A stretch of DNA of 64,000 nt. Origin: Liolophura sinensis (Eukaryota; Mollusca; Polyplacophora; Chitonida; Chitonidae). The notes below the pieces were generated by a model. It was not told the DNA's origin and made no database searches. It was given only the letters and a program-made list of their open reading frames with translations. The DNA lies in the NCBI RefSeq assembly GCF_032854445.1, contig NC_088303.1, positions 25,181,501 through 25,245,500 on the forward strand. Reading direction: 5' to 3'. Positions 15,201-27,100 of the stretch are shown here, one piece after another. Position 1 is the first letter of the stretch; every line of letters starts with the position of its first letter. The position numbers and the translations under genes were made by a program.

Positions 15201-15671
15201 TGGGAGTAACATCTACAGTTAACCTGTACATGTATATGGCGGCTATTAGGTTCGAGGTAAAATGTTTGTTAATATTGCTTGTGGCCTCTCAAGTCTGAAA
15301 TATTCAATATCATCATGAAGGAGGATGGCGTCATTCTCCAAAGAGAAAAAAAGTTAGTCCATACAGATGGTCTTGAAAAATATGGGCATGTAGGTACACA
15401 ATGAGGCCATGTTTGTCCTAACGGGATATTTCATGAATAGGTATTTACGAACCTCAATTAACATGTTCCATTGACTTACCGGTGAAGTACAGAGAACAAC
15501 CGCTACTCAGCCCTAACACGGTTAGGTTGCCAGCAACAACAACAACATTAACACTAAGTACCAACGCCTAAACATCGGTTTAACCTTTCGCCGTTTTCTT
15601 ACCAAATACTTCCCGTCTGGAGAAAATCTGCACAGCAGTCCCGTATGTTTAAAAAGCTCCGAGAAATTCAT
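9173..15671 (-). CDS. WRAP73: WRAP73 (WDR8) WD40 protein, 5' seven coding exons
   Basis: Seven minus-strand exons join with consistent phases into 201 residues that align collinearly with the N-terminal half of vertebrate WRAP73/WDR8. They start [20 protein letters not shown] and include the block [16 protein letters not shown], almost identical to the human protein. WRAP73 is a WD40 repeat protein of centrosomes and spindle poles that works with SSX2IP (Msd1-Wdr8 in fission yeast) in microtubule anchoring and cilium formation. The human protein is about 460 residues, so about 260 residues are missing; I could not find them between 1 and 9172. The last visible exon has a good donor (CAG|GTATGG), so the gene most likely continues left of the window. 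It lies head to head with the p53-family gene, like human WRAP73 and TP73. Confidence 0.93.
9514..9760 (-). repeat. tRNA-derived SINE, diverged near-full copy
   Basis: Minus-strand copy in WRAP73 intron 6. The A/T-rich tail (9514-9530), the CCATAATGCTGGCC-like block and the central GGTTTCC/CAGGCTC block are all present, and the region of the tRNA-like head ends near 9760. The overlapping plus-strand open frame is a by-product of the repeat. Confidence 0.75.
10664..10767 (-). CDS. WRAP73: WRAP73 coding exon 6
   Basis: Residues 138-172 (Gly138 split by the intron), [20 protein letters not shown] then [14 protein letters not shown]. This is the most conserved stretch of the family. TTTCAG acceptor, AAG|GTGAGC donor. 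Confidence 0.93.
11135..11207 (-). CDS. WRAP73: WRAP73 coding exon 5
   Basis: Residues 114-137 plus the first base of codon 138, reading [20 protein letters not shown], a close match to vertebrate WRAP73. Acceptor TTACAG, donor AAG|GTAATA. Confidence 0.92.
11479..11595 (-). CDS. WRAP73: WRAP73 coding exon 4
   Basis: Residues 75-113, [20 protein letters not shown] followed by WGPDGRHIL and ending TAEFH. Acceptor CTGTAG, donor CAT|GTAAGT; phase 0 on both sides. Confidence 0.92.
12272..12328 (-). CDS. WRAP73: WRAP73 coding exon 3
   Basis: Nineteen codons, residues 56-74, [19 protein letters not shown]. Acceptor TTGCAG, donor CAG|GTGAGG. Too short to stand out as an open frame; it is identified by homology and by phase. 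Confidence 0.9.
12468..12690 (+). repeat. tRNA-derived SINE, near-full copy
   Basis: Plus-strand copy in WRAP73 intron 2. It starts with GCCTCCGTGGCCTAGTGGTT, a box-A-like head, has a degenerate GTTCAAGTC box B, the CCAGGCTCTGCC and GTGAAATATTCTTGA blocks, and an AAATAAATAAATT tail. Confidence 0.85.
12944..13039 (-). CDS. WRAP73: WRAP73 coding exon 2
   Basis: Residues 24-55, beginning [19 protein letters not shown] and ending DTIQYIE. Acceptor TTTGCAG, donor GAG|GTACAG; phase 0 on both sides. Confidence 0.92.
13248..13415 (+). repeat. tRNA-derived SINE, 5'-truncated copy
   Basis: Plus-strand copy in WRAP73 intron 1 that begins in the middle of the element at GGCTTCCTCTGTGG and keeps the ATGCTGGCCGCCGTCGTAAA block and an AAATAAATCAAATAAAT tail. 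Confidence 0.8.
15603..15671 (-). CDS. WRAP73: WRAP73 coding exon 1 with start codon
   Basis: Twenty-three codons, [20 protein letters not shown] then KYL, matching the N-terminus of vertebrate WRAP73 including the initiator Met, which fixes the start. Donor TTG|GTAAGA, phase 0. The intron that follows is about 2.5 kb. Confidence 0.93.
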
Positions 15672-16728
15672 ATCTTCAATTCGTCAAATAACAGGGTCAT
15701 GCTAGGTGTACGATTTGTTTCACTGTTTATGTTTTGACAGAATTTGACAACCGACATCAAGACAGTGCAAACTGTTCAAGTGCTAACAGGCTCTTCCCGC
15801 CGACATGCATGTCGTGACCAGGCTTATCTGTCTGTGCCCTGCCGACTAATATGTTCAGCATTGTCAGTTGAAATCTCCATTTGACACCAACATAACATCT
15901 TTGTTTGGAGCAATGGTCGGACAGACAAAAAATGTTTGATTGTTTGGTTAAAACAACGCCCGGTTCTGTGAATCTTCTCTCCCGCGAAAATGATTTGGGT
16001 TGTCTGGTAACACCTTGTCTGACTGCGAGGATAAAACAGTGCCAATCGTTGGCCGTGCCTTTGGTCATGACATCGTGATCAAGCAAGGGAATTGTATGCC
16101 AATCGAAGTTTGTGCGATTTTTTAGCCTGACAATTAGTAGATTGGCTGGAATTTGATTGGAATGTATTGACAGCTTTGAAATAGCGCCGGAATGTGACAA
16201 AAGACAGGTGTCTGGCCTATTTTGAGGTCCCCTGCGAGTGTGGATCGCCACGGGTGTCTTACAATATAAAGTGTATTGATGTGGATGTTTTCAATCATTC
16301 TTAGTGAAAAGAGGGTGAGTGGAACGTCTATGCTTTTCCTTAATATTTTACATGGGTAATGAAATTAATCCTTTGCGTGTTAAACACTGATTTAGTATGG
16401 GAAAATAACTCTCAGTCGATACCCCCTCCTCCCAAGCCACTGGCCTCGCTTTGGGATAAACACGTGGTCTACTGCTGCAGTGTTTTGCCGCTTGTTGAGT
16501 TTGTGGCGAGTAGACCGATCGAGAGGGGCTGTAGGGACTAAGTGACAGCCTTTCATCTACAACATTTTATCACATTGTCGGCCTCACTGTACTCTATGTC
16601 ATCATTTTCATCCGTAAGTATTATACCAGTTTTCAAACGATTCCTCTTACTTTAATTCCGCTCACGGAGCTCTTACCCGCGGGGAATTTGCAACCCGTTC
16701 ATTCACCCACAGAGTGACGCGAACCAAT
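15672..16728. promoter_or_regulatory. Divergent promoter interval between WRAP73 and the p53-family gene
   Basis: This roughly 1-kb spacer separates the two oppositely transcribed genes. It is richer in G+C and CpG than its surroundings, especially from 15960 to 16750. It has a 164-codon open frame on the minus strand (15757-16251) that resembles no known protein. Shared regulation is an inference from the layout. Confidence 0.5.
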
Positions 16729-16750
16729 ATGGCGACCACCTCTGGTTCGA
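16729..16750 (+). other. Candidate 5' exon end of the p53-family gene, YY1-like ATGGCG and possible uORF
   Basis: CCAATATGGCGACC fits the YY1 promoter motif and contains an ATG. It reads MATTSGS and reaches a good donor, TTCGA|GTAAGC. The phase left is 1, whereas the next recognised exon (18367) needs phase 2 for the p53 frame. Spliced directly, it would give an 18-codon upstream frame that ends at 18399-18401, eight bases before the probable p53-family ATG at 18410. It is therefore more likely 5' leader than p53 coding sequence. Confidence 0.4.
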
Positions 16751-18366
16751 GTAAGCTGAGAAAAGGTCTCCACGGAAATAGACAGAATATCGAGTGATCT
16801 TTGTACGTTGTGCTGGTTATTTTGTGGTAAATTGAGATTCGACGATGTGCTACAAGCGTTATTACATTCAGTGGAAGTGGATGGCAAAGCCAATACGTCG
16901 TATTTTACTGAAGAAACTCCTGTCACTGCTGTCAGGTGTCAAAAAATTCCTTGTTGTCATTCAAGAAAATGTACATACAAAGCAGGGCCGACTACATGTG
17001 ATTCATGGTAGACGCGTTTAACTTCTGGGTGCTATCATAAGCTTTTAAGAATGAAACACTTAAGGTGGGAACGTTGTTGACTTCAGTTTTTGTTAATTTT
17101 TATTTATTTTTTTGTGTGTGTGTGTTACTTTATTTTTTGCACTTTTCTTGGTTTAGCTCGACCATTGGTTGTATTAATTTCAAGAAACACAGTTGAGGTC
17201 TCTACCACTTTTGCATAAAGTTTCTCATTCCTTCAGCAACATTTTCATGTGTACAATCTATTGTTACTTGATACTTCTGGCCTTGACATTGACATTATTA
17301 GTTTGTGGTGTACAGTTTACTGGAATACCCTGCCCTGATTAGGCACTGCAGATGGGATAATTTGGGGTCCAAGTGAAAAAAGAAGTTATCGAAACTGATC
17401 TGGGTAATTATATAAAGAAATTAGATATGAAAAAAAAAATCAGATGCAAGGCTGGTTAGGTGCTTTTAATTATGCTTTATTTACATGCATCAGGTTATGC
17501 AGTCTAGTATTATAACTCAAGCATTGCCTGTGGTGTCTTTTTGGAATTCCAGAGGGATAAAATTTTGTTGATTGATGCTGTTAGTAGCTACCCAAGCAGG
17601 GGTAAAGATAAAGGTGATGAAATAGTTAGACCAGCTGGGGCAGCTGTCATGAGCTTTTGGGTAGAGGGTAAGACAGTGTTCTGATCTGGGTCGGATTATA
17701 GTACAGCTCAGAAGCATGTATCTTAGTATGTTTTGTCATTGTTTATGGTGTACTAAGAATGTATCATTGGAGTTTAACATCACATTGTCTGTATTTCAGC
17801 CACATCATGGCGACTTGATACTAAGAATTTAATAAGTTGATATTTATAGCATGCATTTTAAAGTAGTGAAATTTCCAAATGTGAAGTGTCTGATATTATT
17901 TCAGTTCATTGACAGATGAGTAAATTATATCATAACTAAGTCCAAAAAATTTGCTTATTGAAAAAGTTGAAAGTGCAAAATTCATCTGATCAGAGGTGTT
18001 AAACAGGTCACATGAATAATTGAAAGCACAGGTTCAGGTATCTGGGGCAGAACAGGTGTAGTTGCTGATATGAATGTCTCTGGTTGTTAAATTCAAAAAA
18101 TTGTCTGTATTTTCTTCCTGATACTTGTGTCATAGATGCAGCTGATATATGTACTTCACATGAAATTTGTCTGCTCTGACTTGCCATTAGTCCTAAATTA
18201 ACAACATTCCTCTAAAGTGGAACACAAGGTGATAAATGCGAAAGTGAAAATGACCTTATCTTCTAGTAGGTCTAGTATGTACATGCTCATTGTCTGACAA
18301 GGGTATTTACAGGTCATATAGTATTAGCTAATTCACTCCTTATCACTGGGTTCCTTTTTGTTTCAG

Positions 18367-18519
18367 ATTTGCCAAATACCCGCCATCATTTGATTTCCTG
18401 ACCCGTAGGATGTCCCAACAACTCCTTCTCTCATCAAGCGGAACTCCACCAAACCCACCCATGTCTCAAGAAACCTTCAATTATCTCTGGGACGCTCTTG
18501 GAGATGTCACAAGTCATGG
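18367..18519 (+). CDS. p53-family exon with N-terminal transactivation motif
   Basis: Acceptor TTTCAG; donor CATGG|GTAGGT. In the p53 frame the exon contains ATG 18410 (AGGATGTCC), chosen as start because no upstream exon in the right phase is recognised; the frame is open upstream to the splice site, so a longer N-terminus remains possible. After a Ser/Pro-rich start it encodes [12 protein letters not shown], with F, W and L spaced exactly as in the MDM2-binding helix of p53. Coding residues 1-36. Confidence 0.88.
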
Positions 18520-21103
18520 GTAGGTCCCTGCAACATGGATCAGCCTACTTAACCTGTTGTACATTGCTTCTCTGGTCTTGGAGAATTTGTATAAGGAATG
18601 TATTTGTAAAGAGATCTACAAAATGTAAATTGGTAAAAACATTTCCCTCCTTAATTAAACTTAATGCAAATTTCTGACTTAAGATTTTTATTGCTGTTTA
18701 AACTTTGATACAAAAGACATTAATTTTAGATATATGTACTATACCTATAAACACAGTAACAAAGGGTAACAGACATACTCTCAGCAGTTTGAGATGAAAA
18801 CTACAGAGGCTATAAATAAAATACTAAACATTTCCCACTAGGGAATGGCTACTCATATGTCAACATTAGAAAGGATATTTGACTTTTTTGCCATGAAATG
18901 TGAGAAGAGCAAGTCAATAAAGTTGAAGTCATGTATATAGCAAGAAATATCTTGCTTAAAAGAGCTGTTTTAAAGGTGTAAAAAGCAGCCCGCCCACTTT
19001 TGTTTGCCTGGCAGCATTGTGCATTGTATTGGACTTGTCAGTAGATGTGTACACCACTGCATAGTGTCTATTGTTAGCATTGGTCTGTTGTTCAACCAAA
19101 AATTGACCAATCAAATTGCTTTGGGCTATTATCTGCCCACTCATTGTTATGCTTTATGGTGCCTGTCAGCTGGACAATTGGAGGTGCCAGTCAATGAGAG
19201 CTGGGATACATACACCTGAAGCTTTATATGGCTTATCCCCATAATCTCTCCACCATTGATCAGTATGAGAGTGGAAAACACTGAGCATATCAAAGCACTA
19301 AAACCTGTCCCGGAAATTGATAAAATGTCAAAGGAAATTGTTCTGTGATATATTTGTTCGTCTTCCAAATGCCTGCAAAATCTGAAGATGGTTTTGTTGC
19401 AGATAGATGTTAATGTATTGATCATTGAGTCCATTTCCTACTCTTCATTAAAGTCTGTTAGAAAAACGTGTTCCAGTGGGTAGCTTGTTAGAGATTTCAG
19501 TTAATTTCATTTGTCAGAAACTGTTAGAGTTGATACTTTAAATTACATTGATGACATCAAATAGACTAAATGTATGATGATTAATTTTTCTGATAAAGTA
19601 AAGAGTGTGGCATGCATATATATGATTGTTTCTATGACCTTTGTATTGATTGTACTAAAGATGGGTAACCACTGTGAGATATAATTGCTGTTGCATTTTA
19701 TTTTATTTTTTATAATGTTTTTTTTTTTCAGAGATTACACCCATATAACAAGGGATATTGAATATGATTACTCAAATGAGGAAGAGGAAACCACTCTCCA
19801 AGTGGAAAAGTACCAAATTCATACACCAGATACTTTTTCTGAACTGGTAAGTTTGTTTTATATGAAGACAGTAAATTCACTGAACTTTCACTTTATTAAT
19901 CTGTTTAGTGTGTAATGCTGTTCCTGAAGAATATTTTAGTCATAGTTCAATTTGGCACCCAAGATAATTTAAATCGCTGACAAATGTGCAGACATTCTTA
20001 GTAACTTGTTCTGGTGAAGTGTTGTCAAGATCTCTGAATAAAATAGAAGCTGGCGTAGAATTTCAAAATTGTATACTGATCAATTTGTTGACACTGAACA
20101 GCTTTTCAATTTCAATCGAGAAATGCTGCAACCCACCCCCAATTACTCGACCCTCCATACTAAATGTCCATTTCCTAGAAGTCCATTCTCCTCACCCACA
20201 CACAGTAAACAACTAAACTAAGCTTTCAGGTTTGTTTATGTATTGGACAGTCTAATGCACCTCTTAGCTGATACTATACAATGTTAGCTTTGTGGAAGCA
20301 TGTAAACCCAGCTGATCACACAGAGTGAGGGTAGACTGTAGAAAATGCAGGTCAGCTAAGTTCACGTATAACCTGAAGGCCTGGGGAGAGTGAAATCAAT
20401 TTGGAAGGTGCGGAATCGAACATGTTTGAACAGGGAAGTGTGCTGCTCTTTTTATCTTTAGTGACCCACTAAAGGTGGAATTCCAGGAATAAATTTCAGG
20501 CTTACAAACAAACGAACTTAACATGATAAAACATCTTTTGTGCCTAGACTGTGAACCATGTTGTGACATACATGTACAAGCTAGTCACTTTCTTAGGTAG
20601 AGTGAATGGTGTGTACAAGGTATATGTGTTCATACATGTGAAGATTGTGAGTTTCATACATGCACAGTTTGATGAGTATTGCTTAGTTGCATACATTTCA
20701 AGACTAAGGATAGTGTAAAACAAGAGTCAAATGAATATTTCAATACTAAGGATTAATTACGATTACATATAATGTATTCAGAGGTATTTCGATTCTCAGA
20801 GATTTCCTCCCACCATCATGTTGGTTGCTGGTATAGAAGTGAAATATAGTCTTGATTATTAGTCTATTATTTCTTGAATGTGATATGAAGTATAATCAGT
20901 GCCATGTGAGAATGCCGAGCAAATTACTGATGTGATAGATGATCATGAGGCCGGAACCAAAAAGCTGTGTTTGGGGGTAAGCCTCTGAAATATCAAAATT
21001 ATGTTTTCATACTAATGACAGTGTTTTTGCTTTAAAGAAAAGAAGATTGATGTTGTTTTCACCTAAAGCTTGCTGTAGTTAGTATATTATTCAAGGTTAA
21101 CAC

Positions 21104-21134
<31 letters not shown>

Positions 21135-24100
21135 ATAATTAACTTAAAATCAATCTGAGTCTTAAATAAGGACTTCAGAAGGGAATACTTTATTAAATAA
21201 TCTTTCATTTCTATATGTATACCCAGAGAATCCATTATTTAGGGAAAAAAGCAAGTATGAGTAATAAGAAAAAAAGTTAGTAAGCTGACTAACCTACAAA
21301 AAATTGAGTTGGTTATCCCAAACAGAATTTTGGCTTGACTTTGATTCGTGTTCATGTTGTTTTGAGGATATTTAGCAGACATGTGCAAGGCCCTTAAACT
21401 TCAGACCATCCTTTGTTGCTCATGCATGTGTGTTAGCGATCACGCTCGGCCTGATTTGTTGCCGAATTCTATATCCAACAGTCAAGATATAACACCTGTC
21501 ATTGGCTCATTGTAAGAAATTCCTCAACAATTAGCCGTAGTAATGAGGGATAATTAGTATGTGAGGGATTGTATAACATGTCTGGCAGCTTGGGTTTCAT
21601 GCTGTGCTCACGTAAAATTTTACCCGGGTCACATTCAAGCTGGTGGGGGTTTTGTAGGAAAATGGAGGGGGTGGGTGATGGTCATTGGGAAATTATCACG
21701 TTGATGAGATACAATATTTGCAGTCAGTCAGTCAGTCAGTAAGTGAATACATGTAAGAAAGTAAAAAATAACATATGCTATTTTATGCAATTATTGTAGG
21801 AGTGAAAAGTAGTATTATATGTGTATTTATTGATTGACAGATTAAGTCTTTTTATTTCTGCTGTTGGTGTGGAGTTAATGTTGTGATGTGTCAAAAGATA
21901 ACAATTAGATAATCAACTGTTTGACACCAATTAGGAGAATTATCTCACTGATTAACACTGGGGTACACATGAGAATTCTAACTGTAAAGGTAATAGTATG
22001 AGTCTTATCACCCTTATGTAGAGCATTAATTCACAGGCCTGTGGGGCTGCCTGTAGGCTTGCTTACATCTCCATGGTAACCGCATTGTAAGCCCCTGGGC
22101 CATTGCAGGTCAGTTGTAAAGCTATGTCTCTGCCGCTTGCCATGGCCTACTTTTGGAGATCTGGCCAGCGCATGCTCTTTGCATCAGGGAAGTGCATTGG
22201 TGATTAACATAATAAATTCATGAGGGGTGTTTATGTTAGACCACGTGGGCTGTGACAGGTCGATCCATGTCAGACAGAAGCATGTCTGGGCATGTCAACA
22301 GCAGACCACCTTAGTAACATGACAGAACATGTTTATGTGGGATAAACAGTTCATAGGTTCTACAGACCACACTCAACAAACCAACGCTAAAGCGGAGTAG
22401 GAAAAAAAAAATTTTGCAGCGTTTTTAACTTGGAATATTTGGAGATACCAGCTAAATTTTAAAATAGGAAACAAAAGAGGACTTTTACGTGTAAAATGAT
22501 GAAGTTTGAGAGGACTGGGTTTACGACCTATCGGGTGAGTACAGGGAGGCATCATTATTTGGAAAGGGGGCAATGGATCAGTTTGACAGTTGGCTCACAT
22601 GTGCTCCCTGTGGGTTCACTCTAAGCGGCAAAGATGCCCAGGGGGAATGGATTGTTATTGTCCATTGTCATCTACTCAGTCTCCTTCTGTGATCTATTAG
22701 CAATAAATTCTCCAGGCTTTAACTTATTAGTTTTTCTTTAAGGTCGTCTTTTCTAGCGTAATTATGCAGATATAGTTGTGACAAATCAAGTGACAAGTCA
22801 CATGTTTTACCGCCTGATAAAAATTGTTTCTTCAATGTGCTGAAAAGCAATGGCTTCTTTCCAGAAAATTGACCGTTTGAAAAATTTTGAAGTTTGAAAA
22901 ATATCAGTCTATAAATATGGTTATTTATCCAGTTTTATTTCTGAAGAAGAGGGGGAAAAAAAACAGTCTACATTTAAGGATCATTCATCATTTGGTTTTC
23001 AAATATGGTTATTCTCGCACTTGATTTAAACCAAAAAAAAAGCGTAAAATTTGAGTTTCTGTTCTCCTGTAGTTACCATGAATAAGATGTTTACTTTGTA
23101 AAGTATCTTTCTCTACATCCTTATAGTGGTGTAGACAGCTTAAAATAGAACTGATGTCACCTTGAAATATAATGCTTTTGTGAATTACCTTGATTGTGGT
23201 GACAAGAATTAAAGCTAGTATCAGGTGATACAGGGAGGGGTATTATCACTGACCATGCCCCCCCCCCTCCCACTTGGGAACATCAGGTCAGGTTAGGGTG
23301 ACTGGAAACGGGGAGGGGGGGGAGGAGATGTTATATCTTGTAATTTATCCCATGTGGTGATCATATATTACCCGAGGAATGCACCATAGTGCTTTTCCAT
23401 TCATATCAAACTGCCTTAAAGGATTGTTTTCTGCTGTTGAACCCTGGTATTAAGTACTTGAGTGTCTTTGATCTGATCAGTTTTTGTCATTAATTTCCTC
23501 TGAGCATTCACACAGTAGGGTGTCAGAGAATTTTTTCTTTACTTCAAAGAGAAATTTTACATGTGGAAGTACATATTCTCCATGTGTTAAGCTTCTTGTC
23601 AGCTTGTGAGAAATCTCTTGTTGACATGTAGGCTAATAAATGCTTATGGCATGTCCCTAGAATTCAGTGTTCACTTTTCATACATTAATAAAAAAAAGAA
23701 TTTAGACAGTCATCTGTATTAGGATAGTGTTGTACACAAGCAGGTCATCCTCTCATATTATCTCATGTGTCTGCCAGGGTTGGTGCTGTTAATTCGTGGA
23801 ATTTACACTGCAGCTTAATTTGTGATGAATTGTTAACCAATCATCAATCATTTTGTACCTGCACACAATTGTTCTTGCAATCATTACGAGTGTTCAGAGA
23901 AGTACAAACAATAACTAATGATTTTAGTCCAAGCCCATTAAATGCTCAAAAAATATACATCTTTGGTTTTGTACAACTCTGTAACATGCACATAGGGTGT
24001 AGTGTCGAACGTATGGCTCAGTTACATCTAATCCAAGATAAGAAAATAACTTTTTTCCTTTTTTTTTTTGTCTGAATTTGTTACATGTTCGTGTGATTTG

Positions 24101-27100
24101 AAATGAAATAGGAGACGGTAGATGTATTCTGATATTGTGGTAAACTAGTGTTTTAAAGGAGAGAAGCCGAATCACTAACCCTTGTTCAGGGTTATGTCCC
24201 CCGGCTCTCTCCCCCCACCCCCCAAACCCCTGCAGAACCCAGACTGCAGCCATTGCAATTTCAGGACAATGTTACTCCCTCTCCCCTTTTCATTCTCTGC
24301 TACAAAACATTCCTTTTCTCAGATCCACAATTTTTTAGGAGCAGGCTGTGTAGGATAATTACTTGTGTTGCACCTGTATAGCCTTGATTAATGAATTAAT
24401 TAATTATGTGTTGATTGGTTGTTCTCAGCTGAACCCCATCATCGCCCAGACATCTGTGTCCCCAGATTCCAAGTCACACATCATCAGCAGCTCAGCAAGC
24501 CCATACCATGATGGTGTAAGTTGATAACTGTCCTCAACCTGTTCCACATGTGGCAACGTAATACTTAATTGGTTGAATGGGACAGAAAACAAACCTCAAA
24601 ATTTGAAAACCAATGTGATGCTCTCTTGTGGATGTCCATCAACATGTACAACTTGTAAAGAAGAAAAAACTGTTATCAGTGAATGTTGTGTTCAGTTGTG
24701 GTAGTCAGTAAAGCCTGGCTCAGTTCTGAAGTTAGTCAGCAAATATTTGGTAAAAAGCATTTTCCTGACAGAATTTTGTACTGGGTCACGGTAACGTTTT
24801 TATGTAAATCTTACTTTTGTTCATTCATTTTGGTACTTCACTGTTTTCTTTGACTTGTTTCAGCCTATCACATCACCACCACCATATTCACCAAACAGCC
24901 TTCAATCACCAGTACCAGCAGTGCCTTCCAAGTAAGTCACGATGCACTGCACTTTGCACTGTTTTCAAACGCTTCACTAAGGCACCGTTAAAATGTCCTA
25001 TTCACTAGTAAATATTTCTCGTTTTAAGGATTTTAAGGAAGACAGATTTTGTACATTGTCTGATTATATACACTGTGGAGAAATATCTAATTGTGTAATA
25101 AATGTTTTCTTGGAATGTGTCCTCATTTTGCCATGTCGTCTGGAGAATATTAATTTTAGCATCACATTCCTCGATAAGGGACAGCGTCACTTTGAGTGGT
25201 AAAACTGGTTGTCATGGCAGTAGGTTTTGTATTGATTGGAACTTTGTCATCCCCCCCCCCCCCACCAATCATGCCTACTCCTTGTAAATGGGTCAGTGCT
25301 TTCCACTACACCAATAATTGGTTGAAACATTGTCAGAATTTATTTTGTGCTATAACTGGCACATGGCCATTAGATGCAAAGAAAAAAAAAGCAGATTTGG
25401 AGTGACCAGTCATGGGTGTTTTAATTTTTTTTTTCAAAGGTGATTGATCTTGAACATTCAGATGTCATGTAATGTGTTCACTTTTCCAAATGCATGTAGC
25501 TGTTTAATAGCTCTGTGGTAGGTGTGTTGAGAACAATGACAGACTGAGATCAAACATTAACAGATACAGCAGTGTTGAAGCCACTGTGATCTTTACACTG
25601 TCAGTGAGATAATAAGATTATGAAGTGGAAGTGTTTGACTGGTAACAGTTACTAATGGACTTTGACAGGCCTGCAGTTCATTTTCAAGTCACACCTGCAT
25701 GTCCTGAGCTTGTATTCTTTGTTGATTTAATATGTGGGAAAATGGGACACCTGAATACATTGTGCTGTATGATGTTTCACATCTGCCAATCAAGTCTTCG
25801 TAGTAACTGAAGAGTAAAATGGATAAAAATAGCCTTTGGTTGACATAGGAGTGTCATGTGATGTAAATTTTCCTGTACTCCTGAGTCATAAATCTATAGA
25901 ACCTGTACTAGTTAGAGGACAAGGAGGAGAGGGTATAATAGGCCACGCCTCTTTGCTGAATGATTGGCATGTAACTACCTGGCCAGCACTGGCAAGGAGT
26001 CAATATTTGTCACCAGTCTTTCAATGTTGATATGTAAGGCAGGCTTATTTATTTCACTTGGCCAGTTATCTTATCCTAGGGGCCAGTTTTAGCTCTATTG
26101 TGTCTGCGTATTGATCTCCATTGATCGCTTCTAGTGCAGGGTCCAACTCAGTATCCATTCACTCAGCCAATTACTATCAAGAGACGGAAGGGAATTCTTC
26201 AATGGCCATTGTTCTCCTCCAATAGTTGGAGAATTATCAAAGGGGGGTAATCATTCCTAGACCCAGGCCTTTGTCTCTGGCTTGATCTCAGCATGGATGC
26301 CAGTCCCAGGCAGTTGATTGGAATCTAAATAATTGAATTCTGTATATTGCTTTGTGTAGAGGGTTAATGCTGATTTATTGCTGTTGCTGAAGGTAATTGC
26401 AACTGAAAGTGAGATTTTACCACTGGTTGGAGAAGACATTTCACATGTAGTTAGTTACAAAGGTATACATGCATTACAGTCTGCTGTGATTCTCCACAGC
26501 TTTCACCTGTTTACATTATTGATATAACATGTGGTATTTGTTTTCAGATTATTATTTTTATACTTCATATGACATATGGAATTGATAATTTGCATATAAA
26601 TCATATCTAAGCATCATAAACCTTACTTCAAATCCATGCCTATTATTTTTCTGTGTGTAATAAACTAAATTTTCTTAGTGATGTCTGTTACAGCTGTCAG
26701 TTTTGTTCATTTCTGTTTTACAACATTATGTTGTCAGTCACAGTGTCCACTTGTGTATTGCATGATAAAACAGATGCGTTCAGCACAGATGCTCTTACAG
26801 ACCAGTGTTAAGGCAATGTGCAGACATATTAATTTGTGTTGTTCATTTGTCTTTGTAATTTATGCTGTTTGTAAGGTGTGGGGTTTAAAGAGGAGGTGTT
26901 TATCATTTTGTGTCTCTAATTTCATTTACACTGTTTCTTTTCTTTTTTTTCCACAGCACAAATTATGCAGGGGAATATGGGTTTGAGATCTCATTTTCAC
27001 AACCATCGAAGGAAACTAAGTCAACAACTTGGACAGTGAGTATCCTTATTTGACTAACCTAACAATGTCATGGCAAATGAATAACTCATCATGAGAAAAA

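Noticed and set aside
15757-16251. 164-codon minus-strand open frame just upstream of WRAP73
   Set aside because: It is the longest frame in the window but resembles no family, lies in the divergent promoter interval and overlaps another open frame. A frame this long is expected about once by chance in 64 kb of such DNA.
16729-16750. MATTSGS as the true N-terminus of the p53-family protein
   Set aside because: The donor at 16751 leaves phase 1, but exon 18367 needs phase 2 for the p53 frame; direct splicing meets a stop at 18399. ATG 18410 is a better start.
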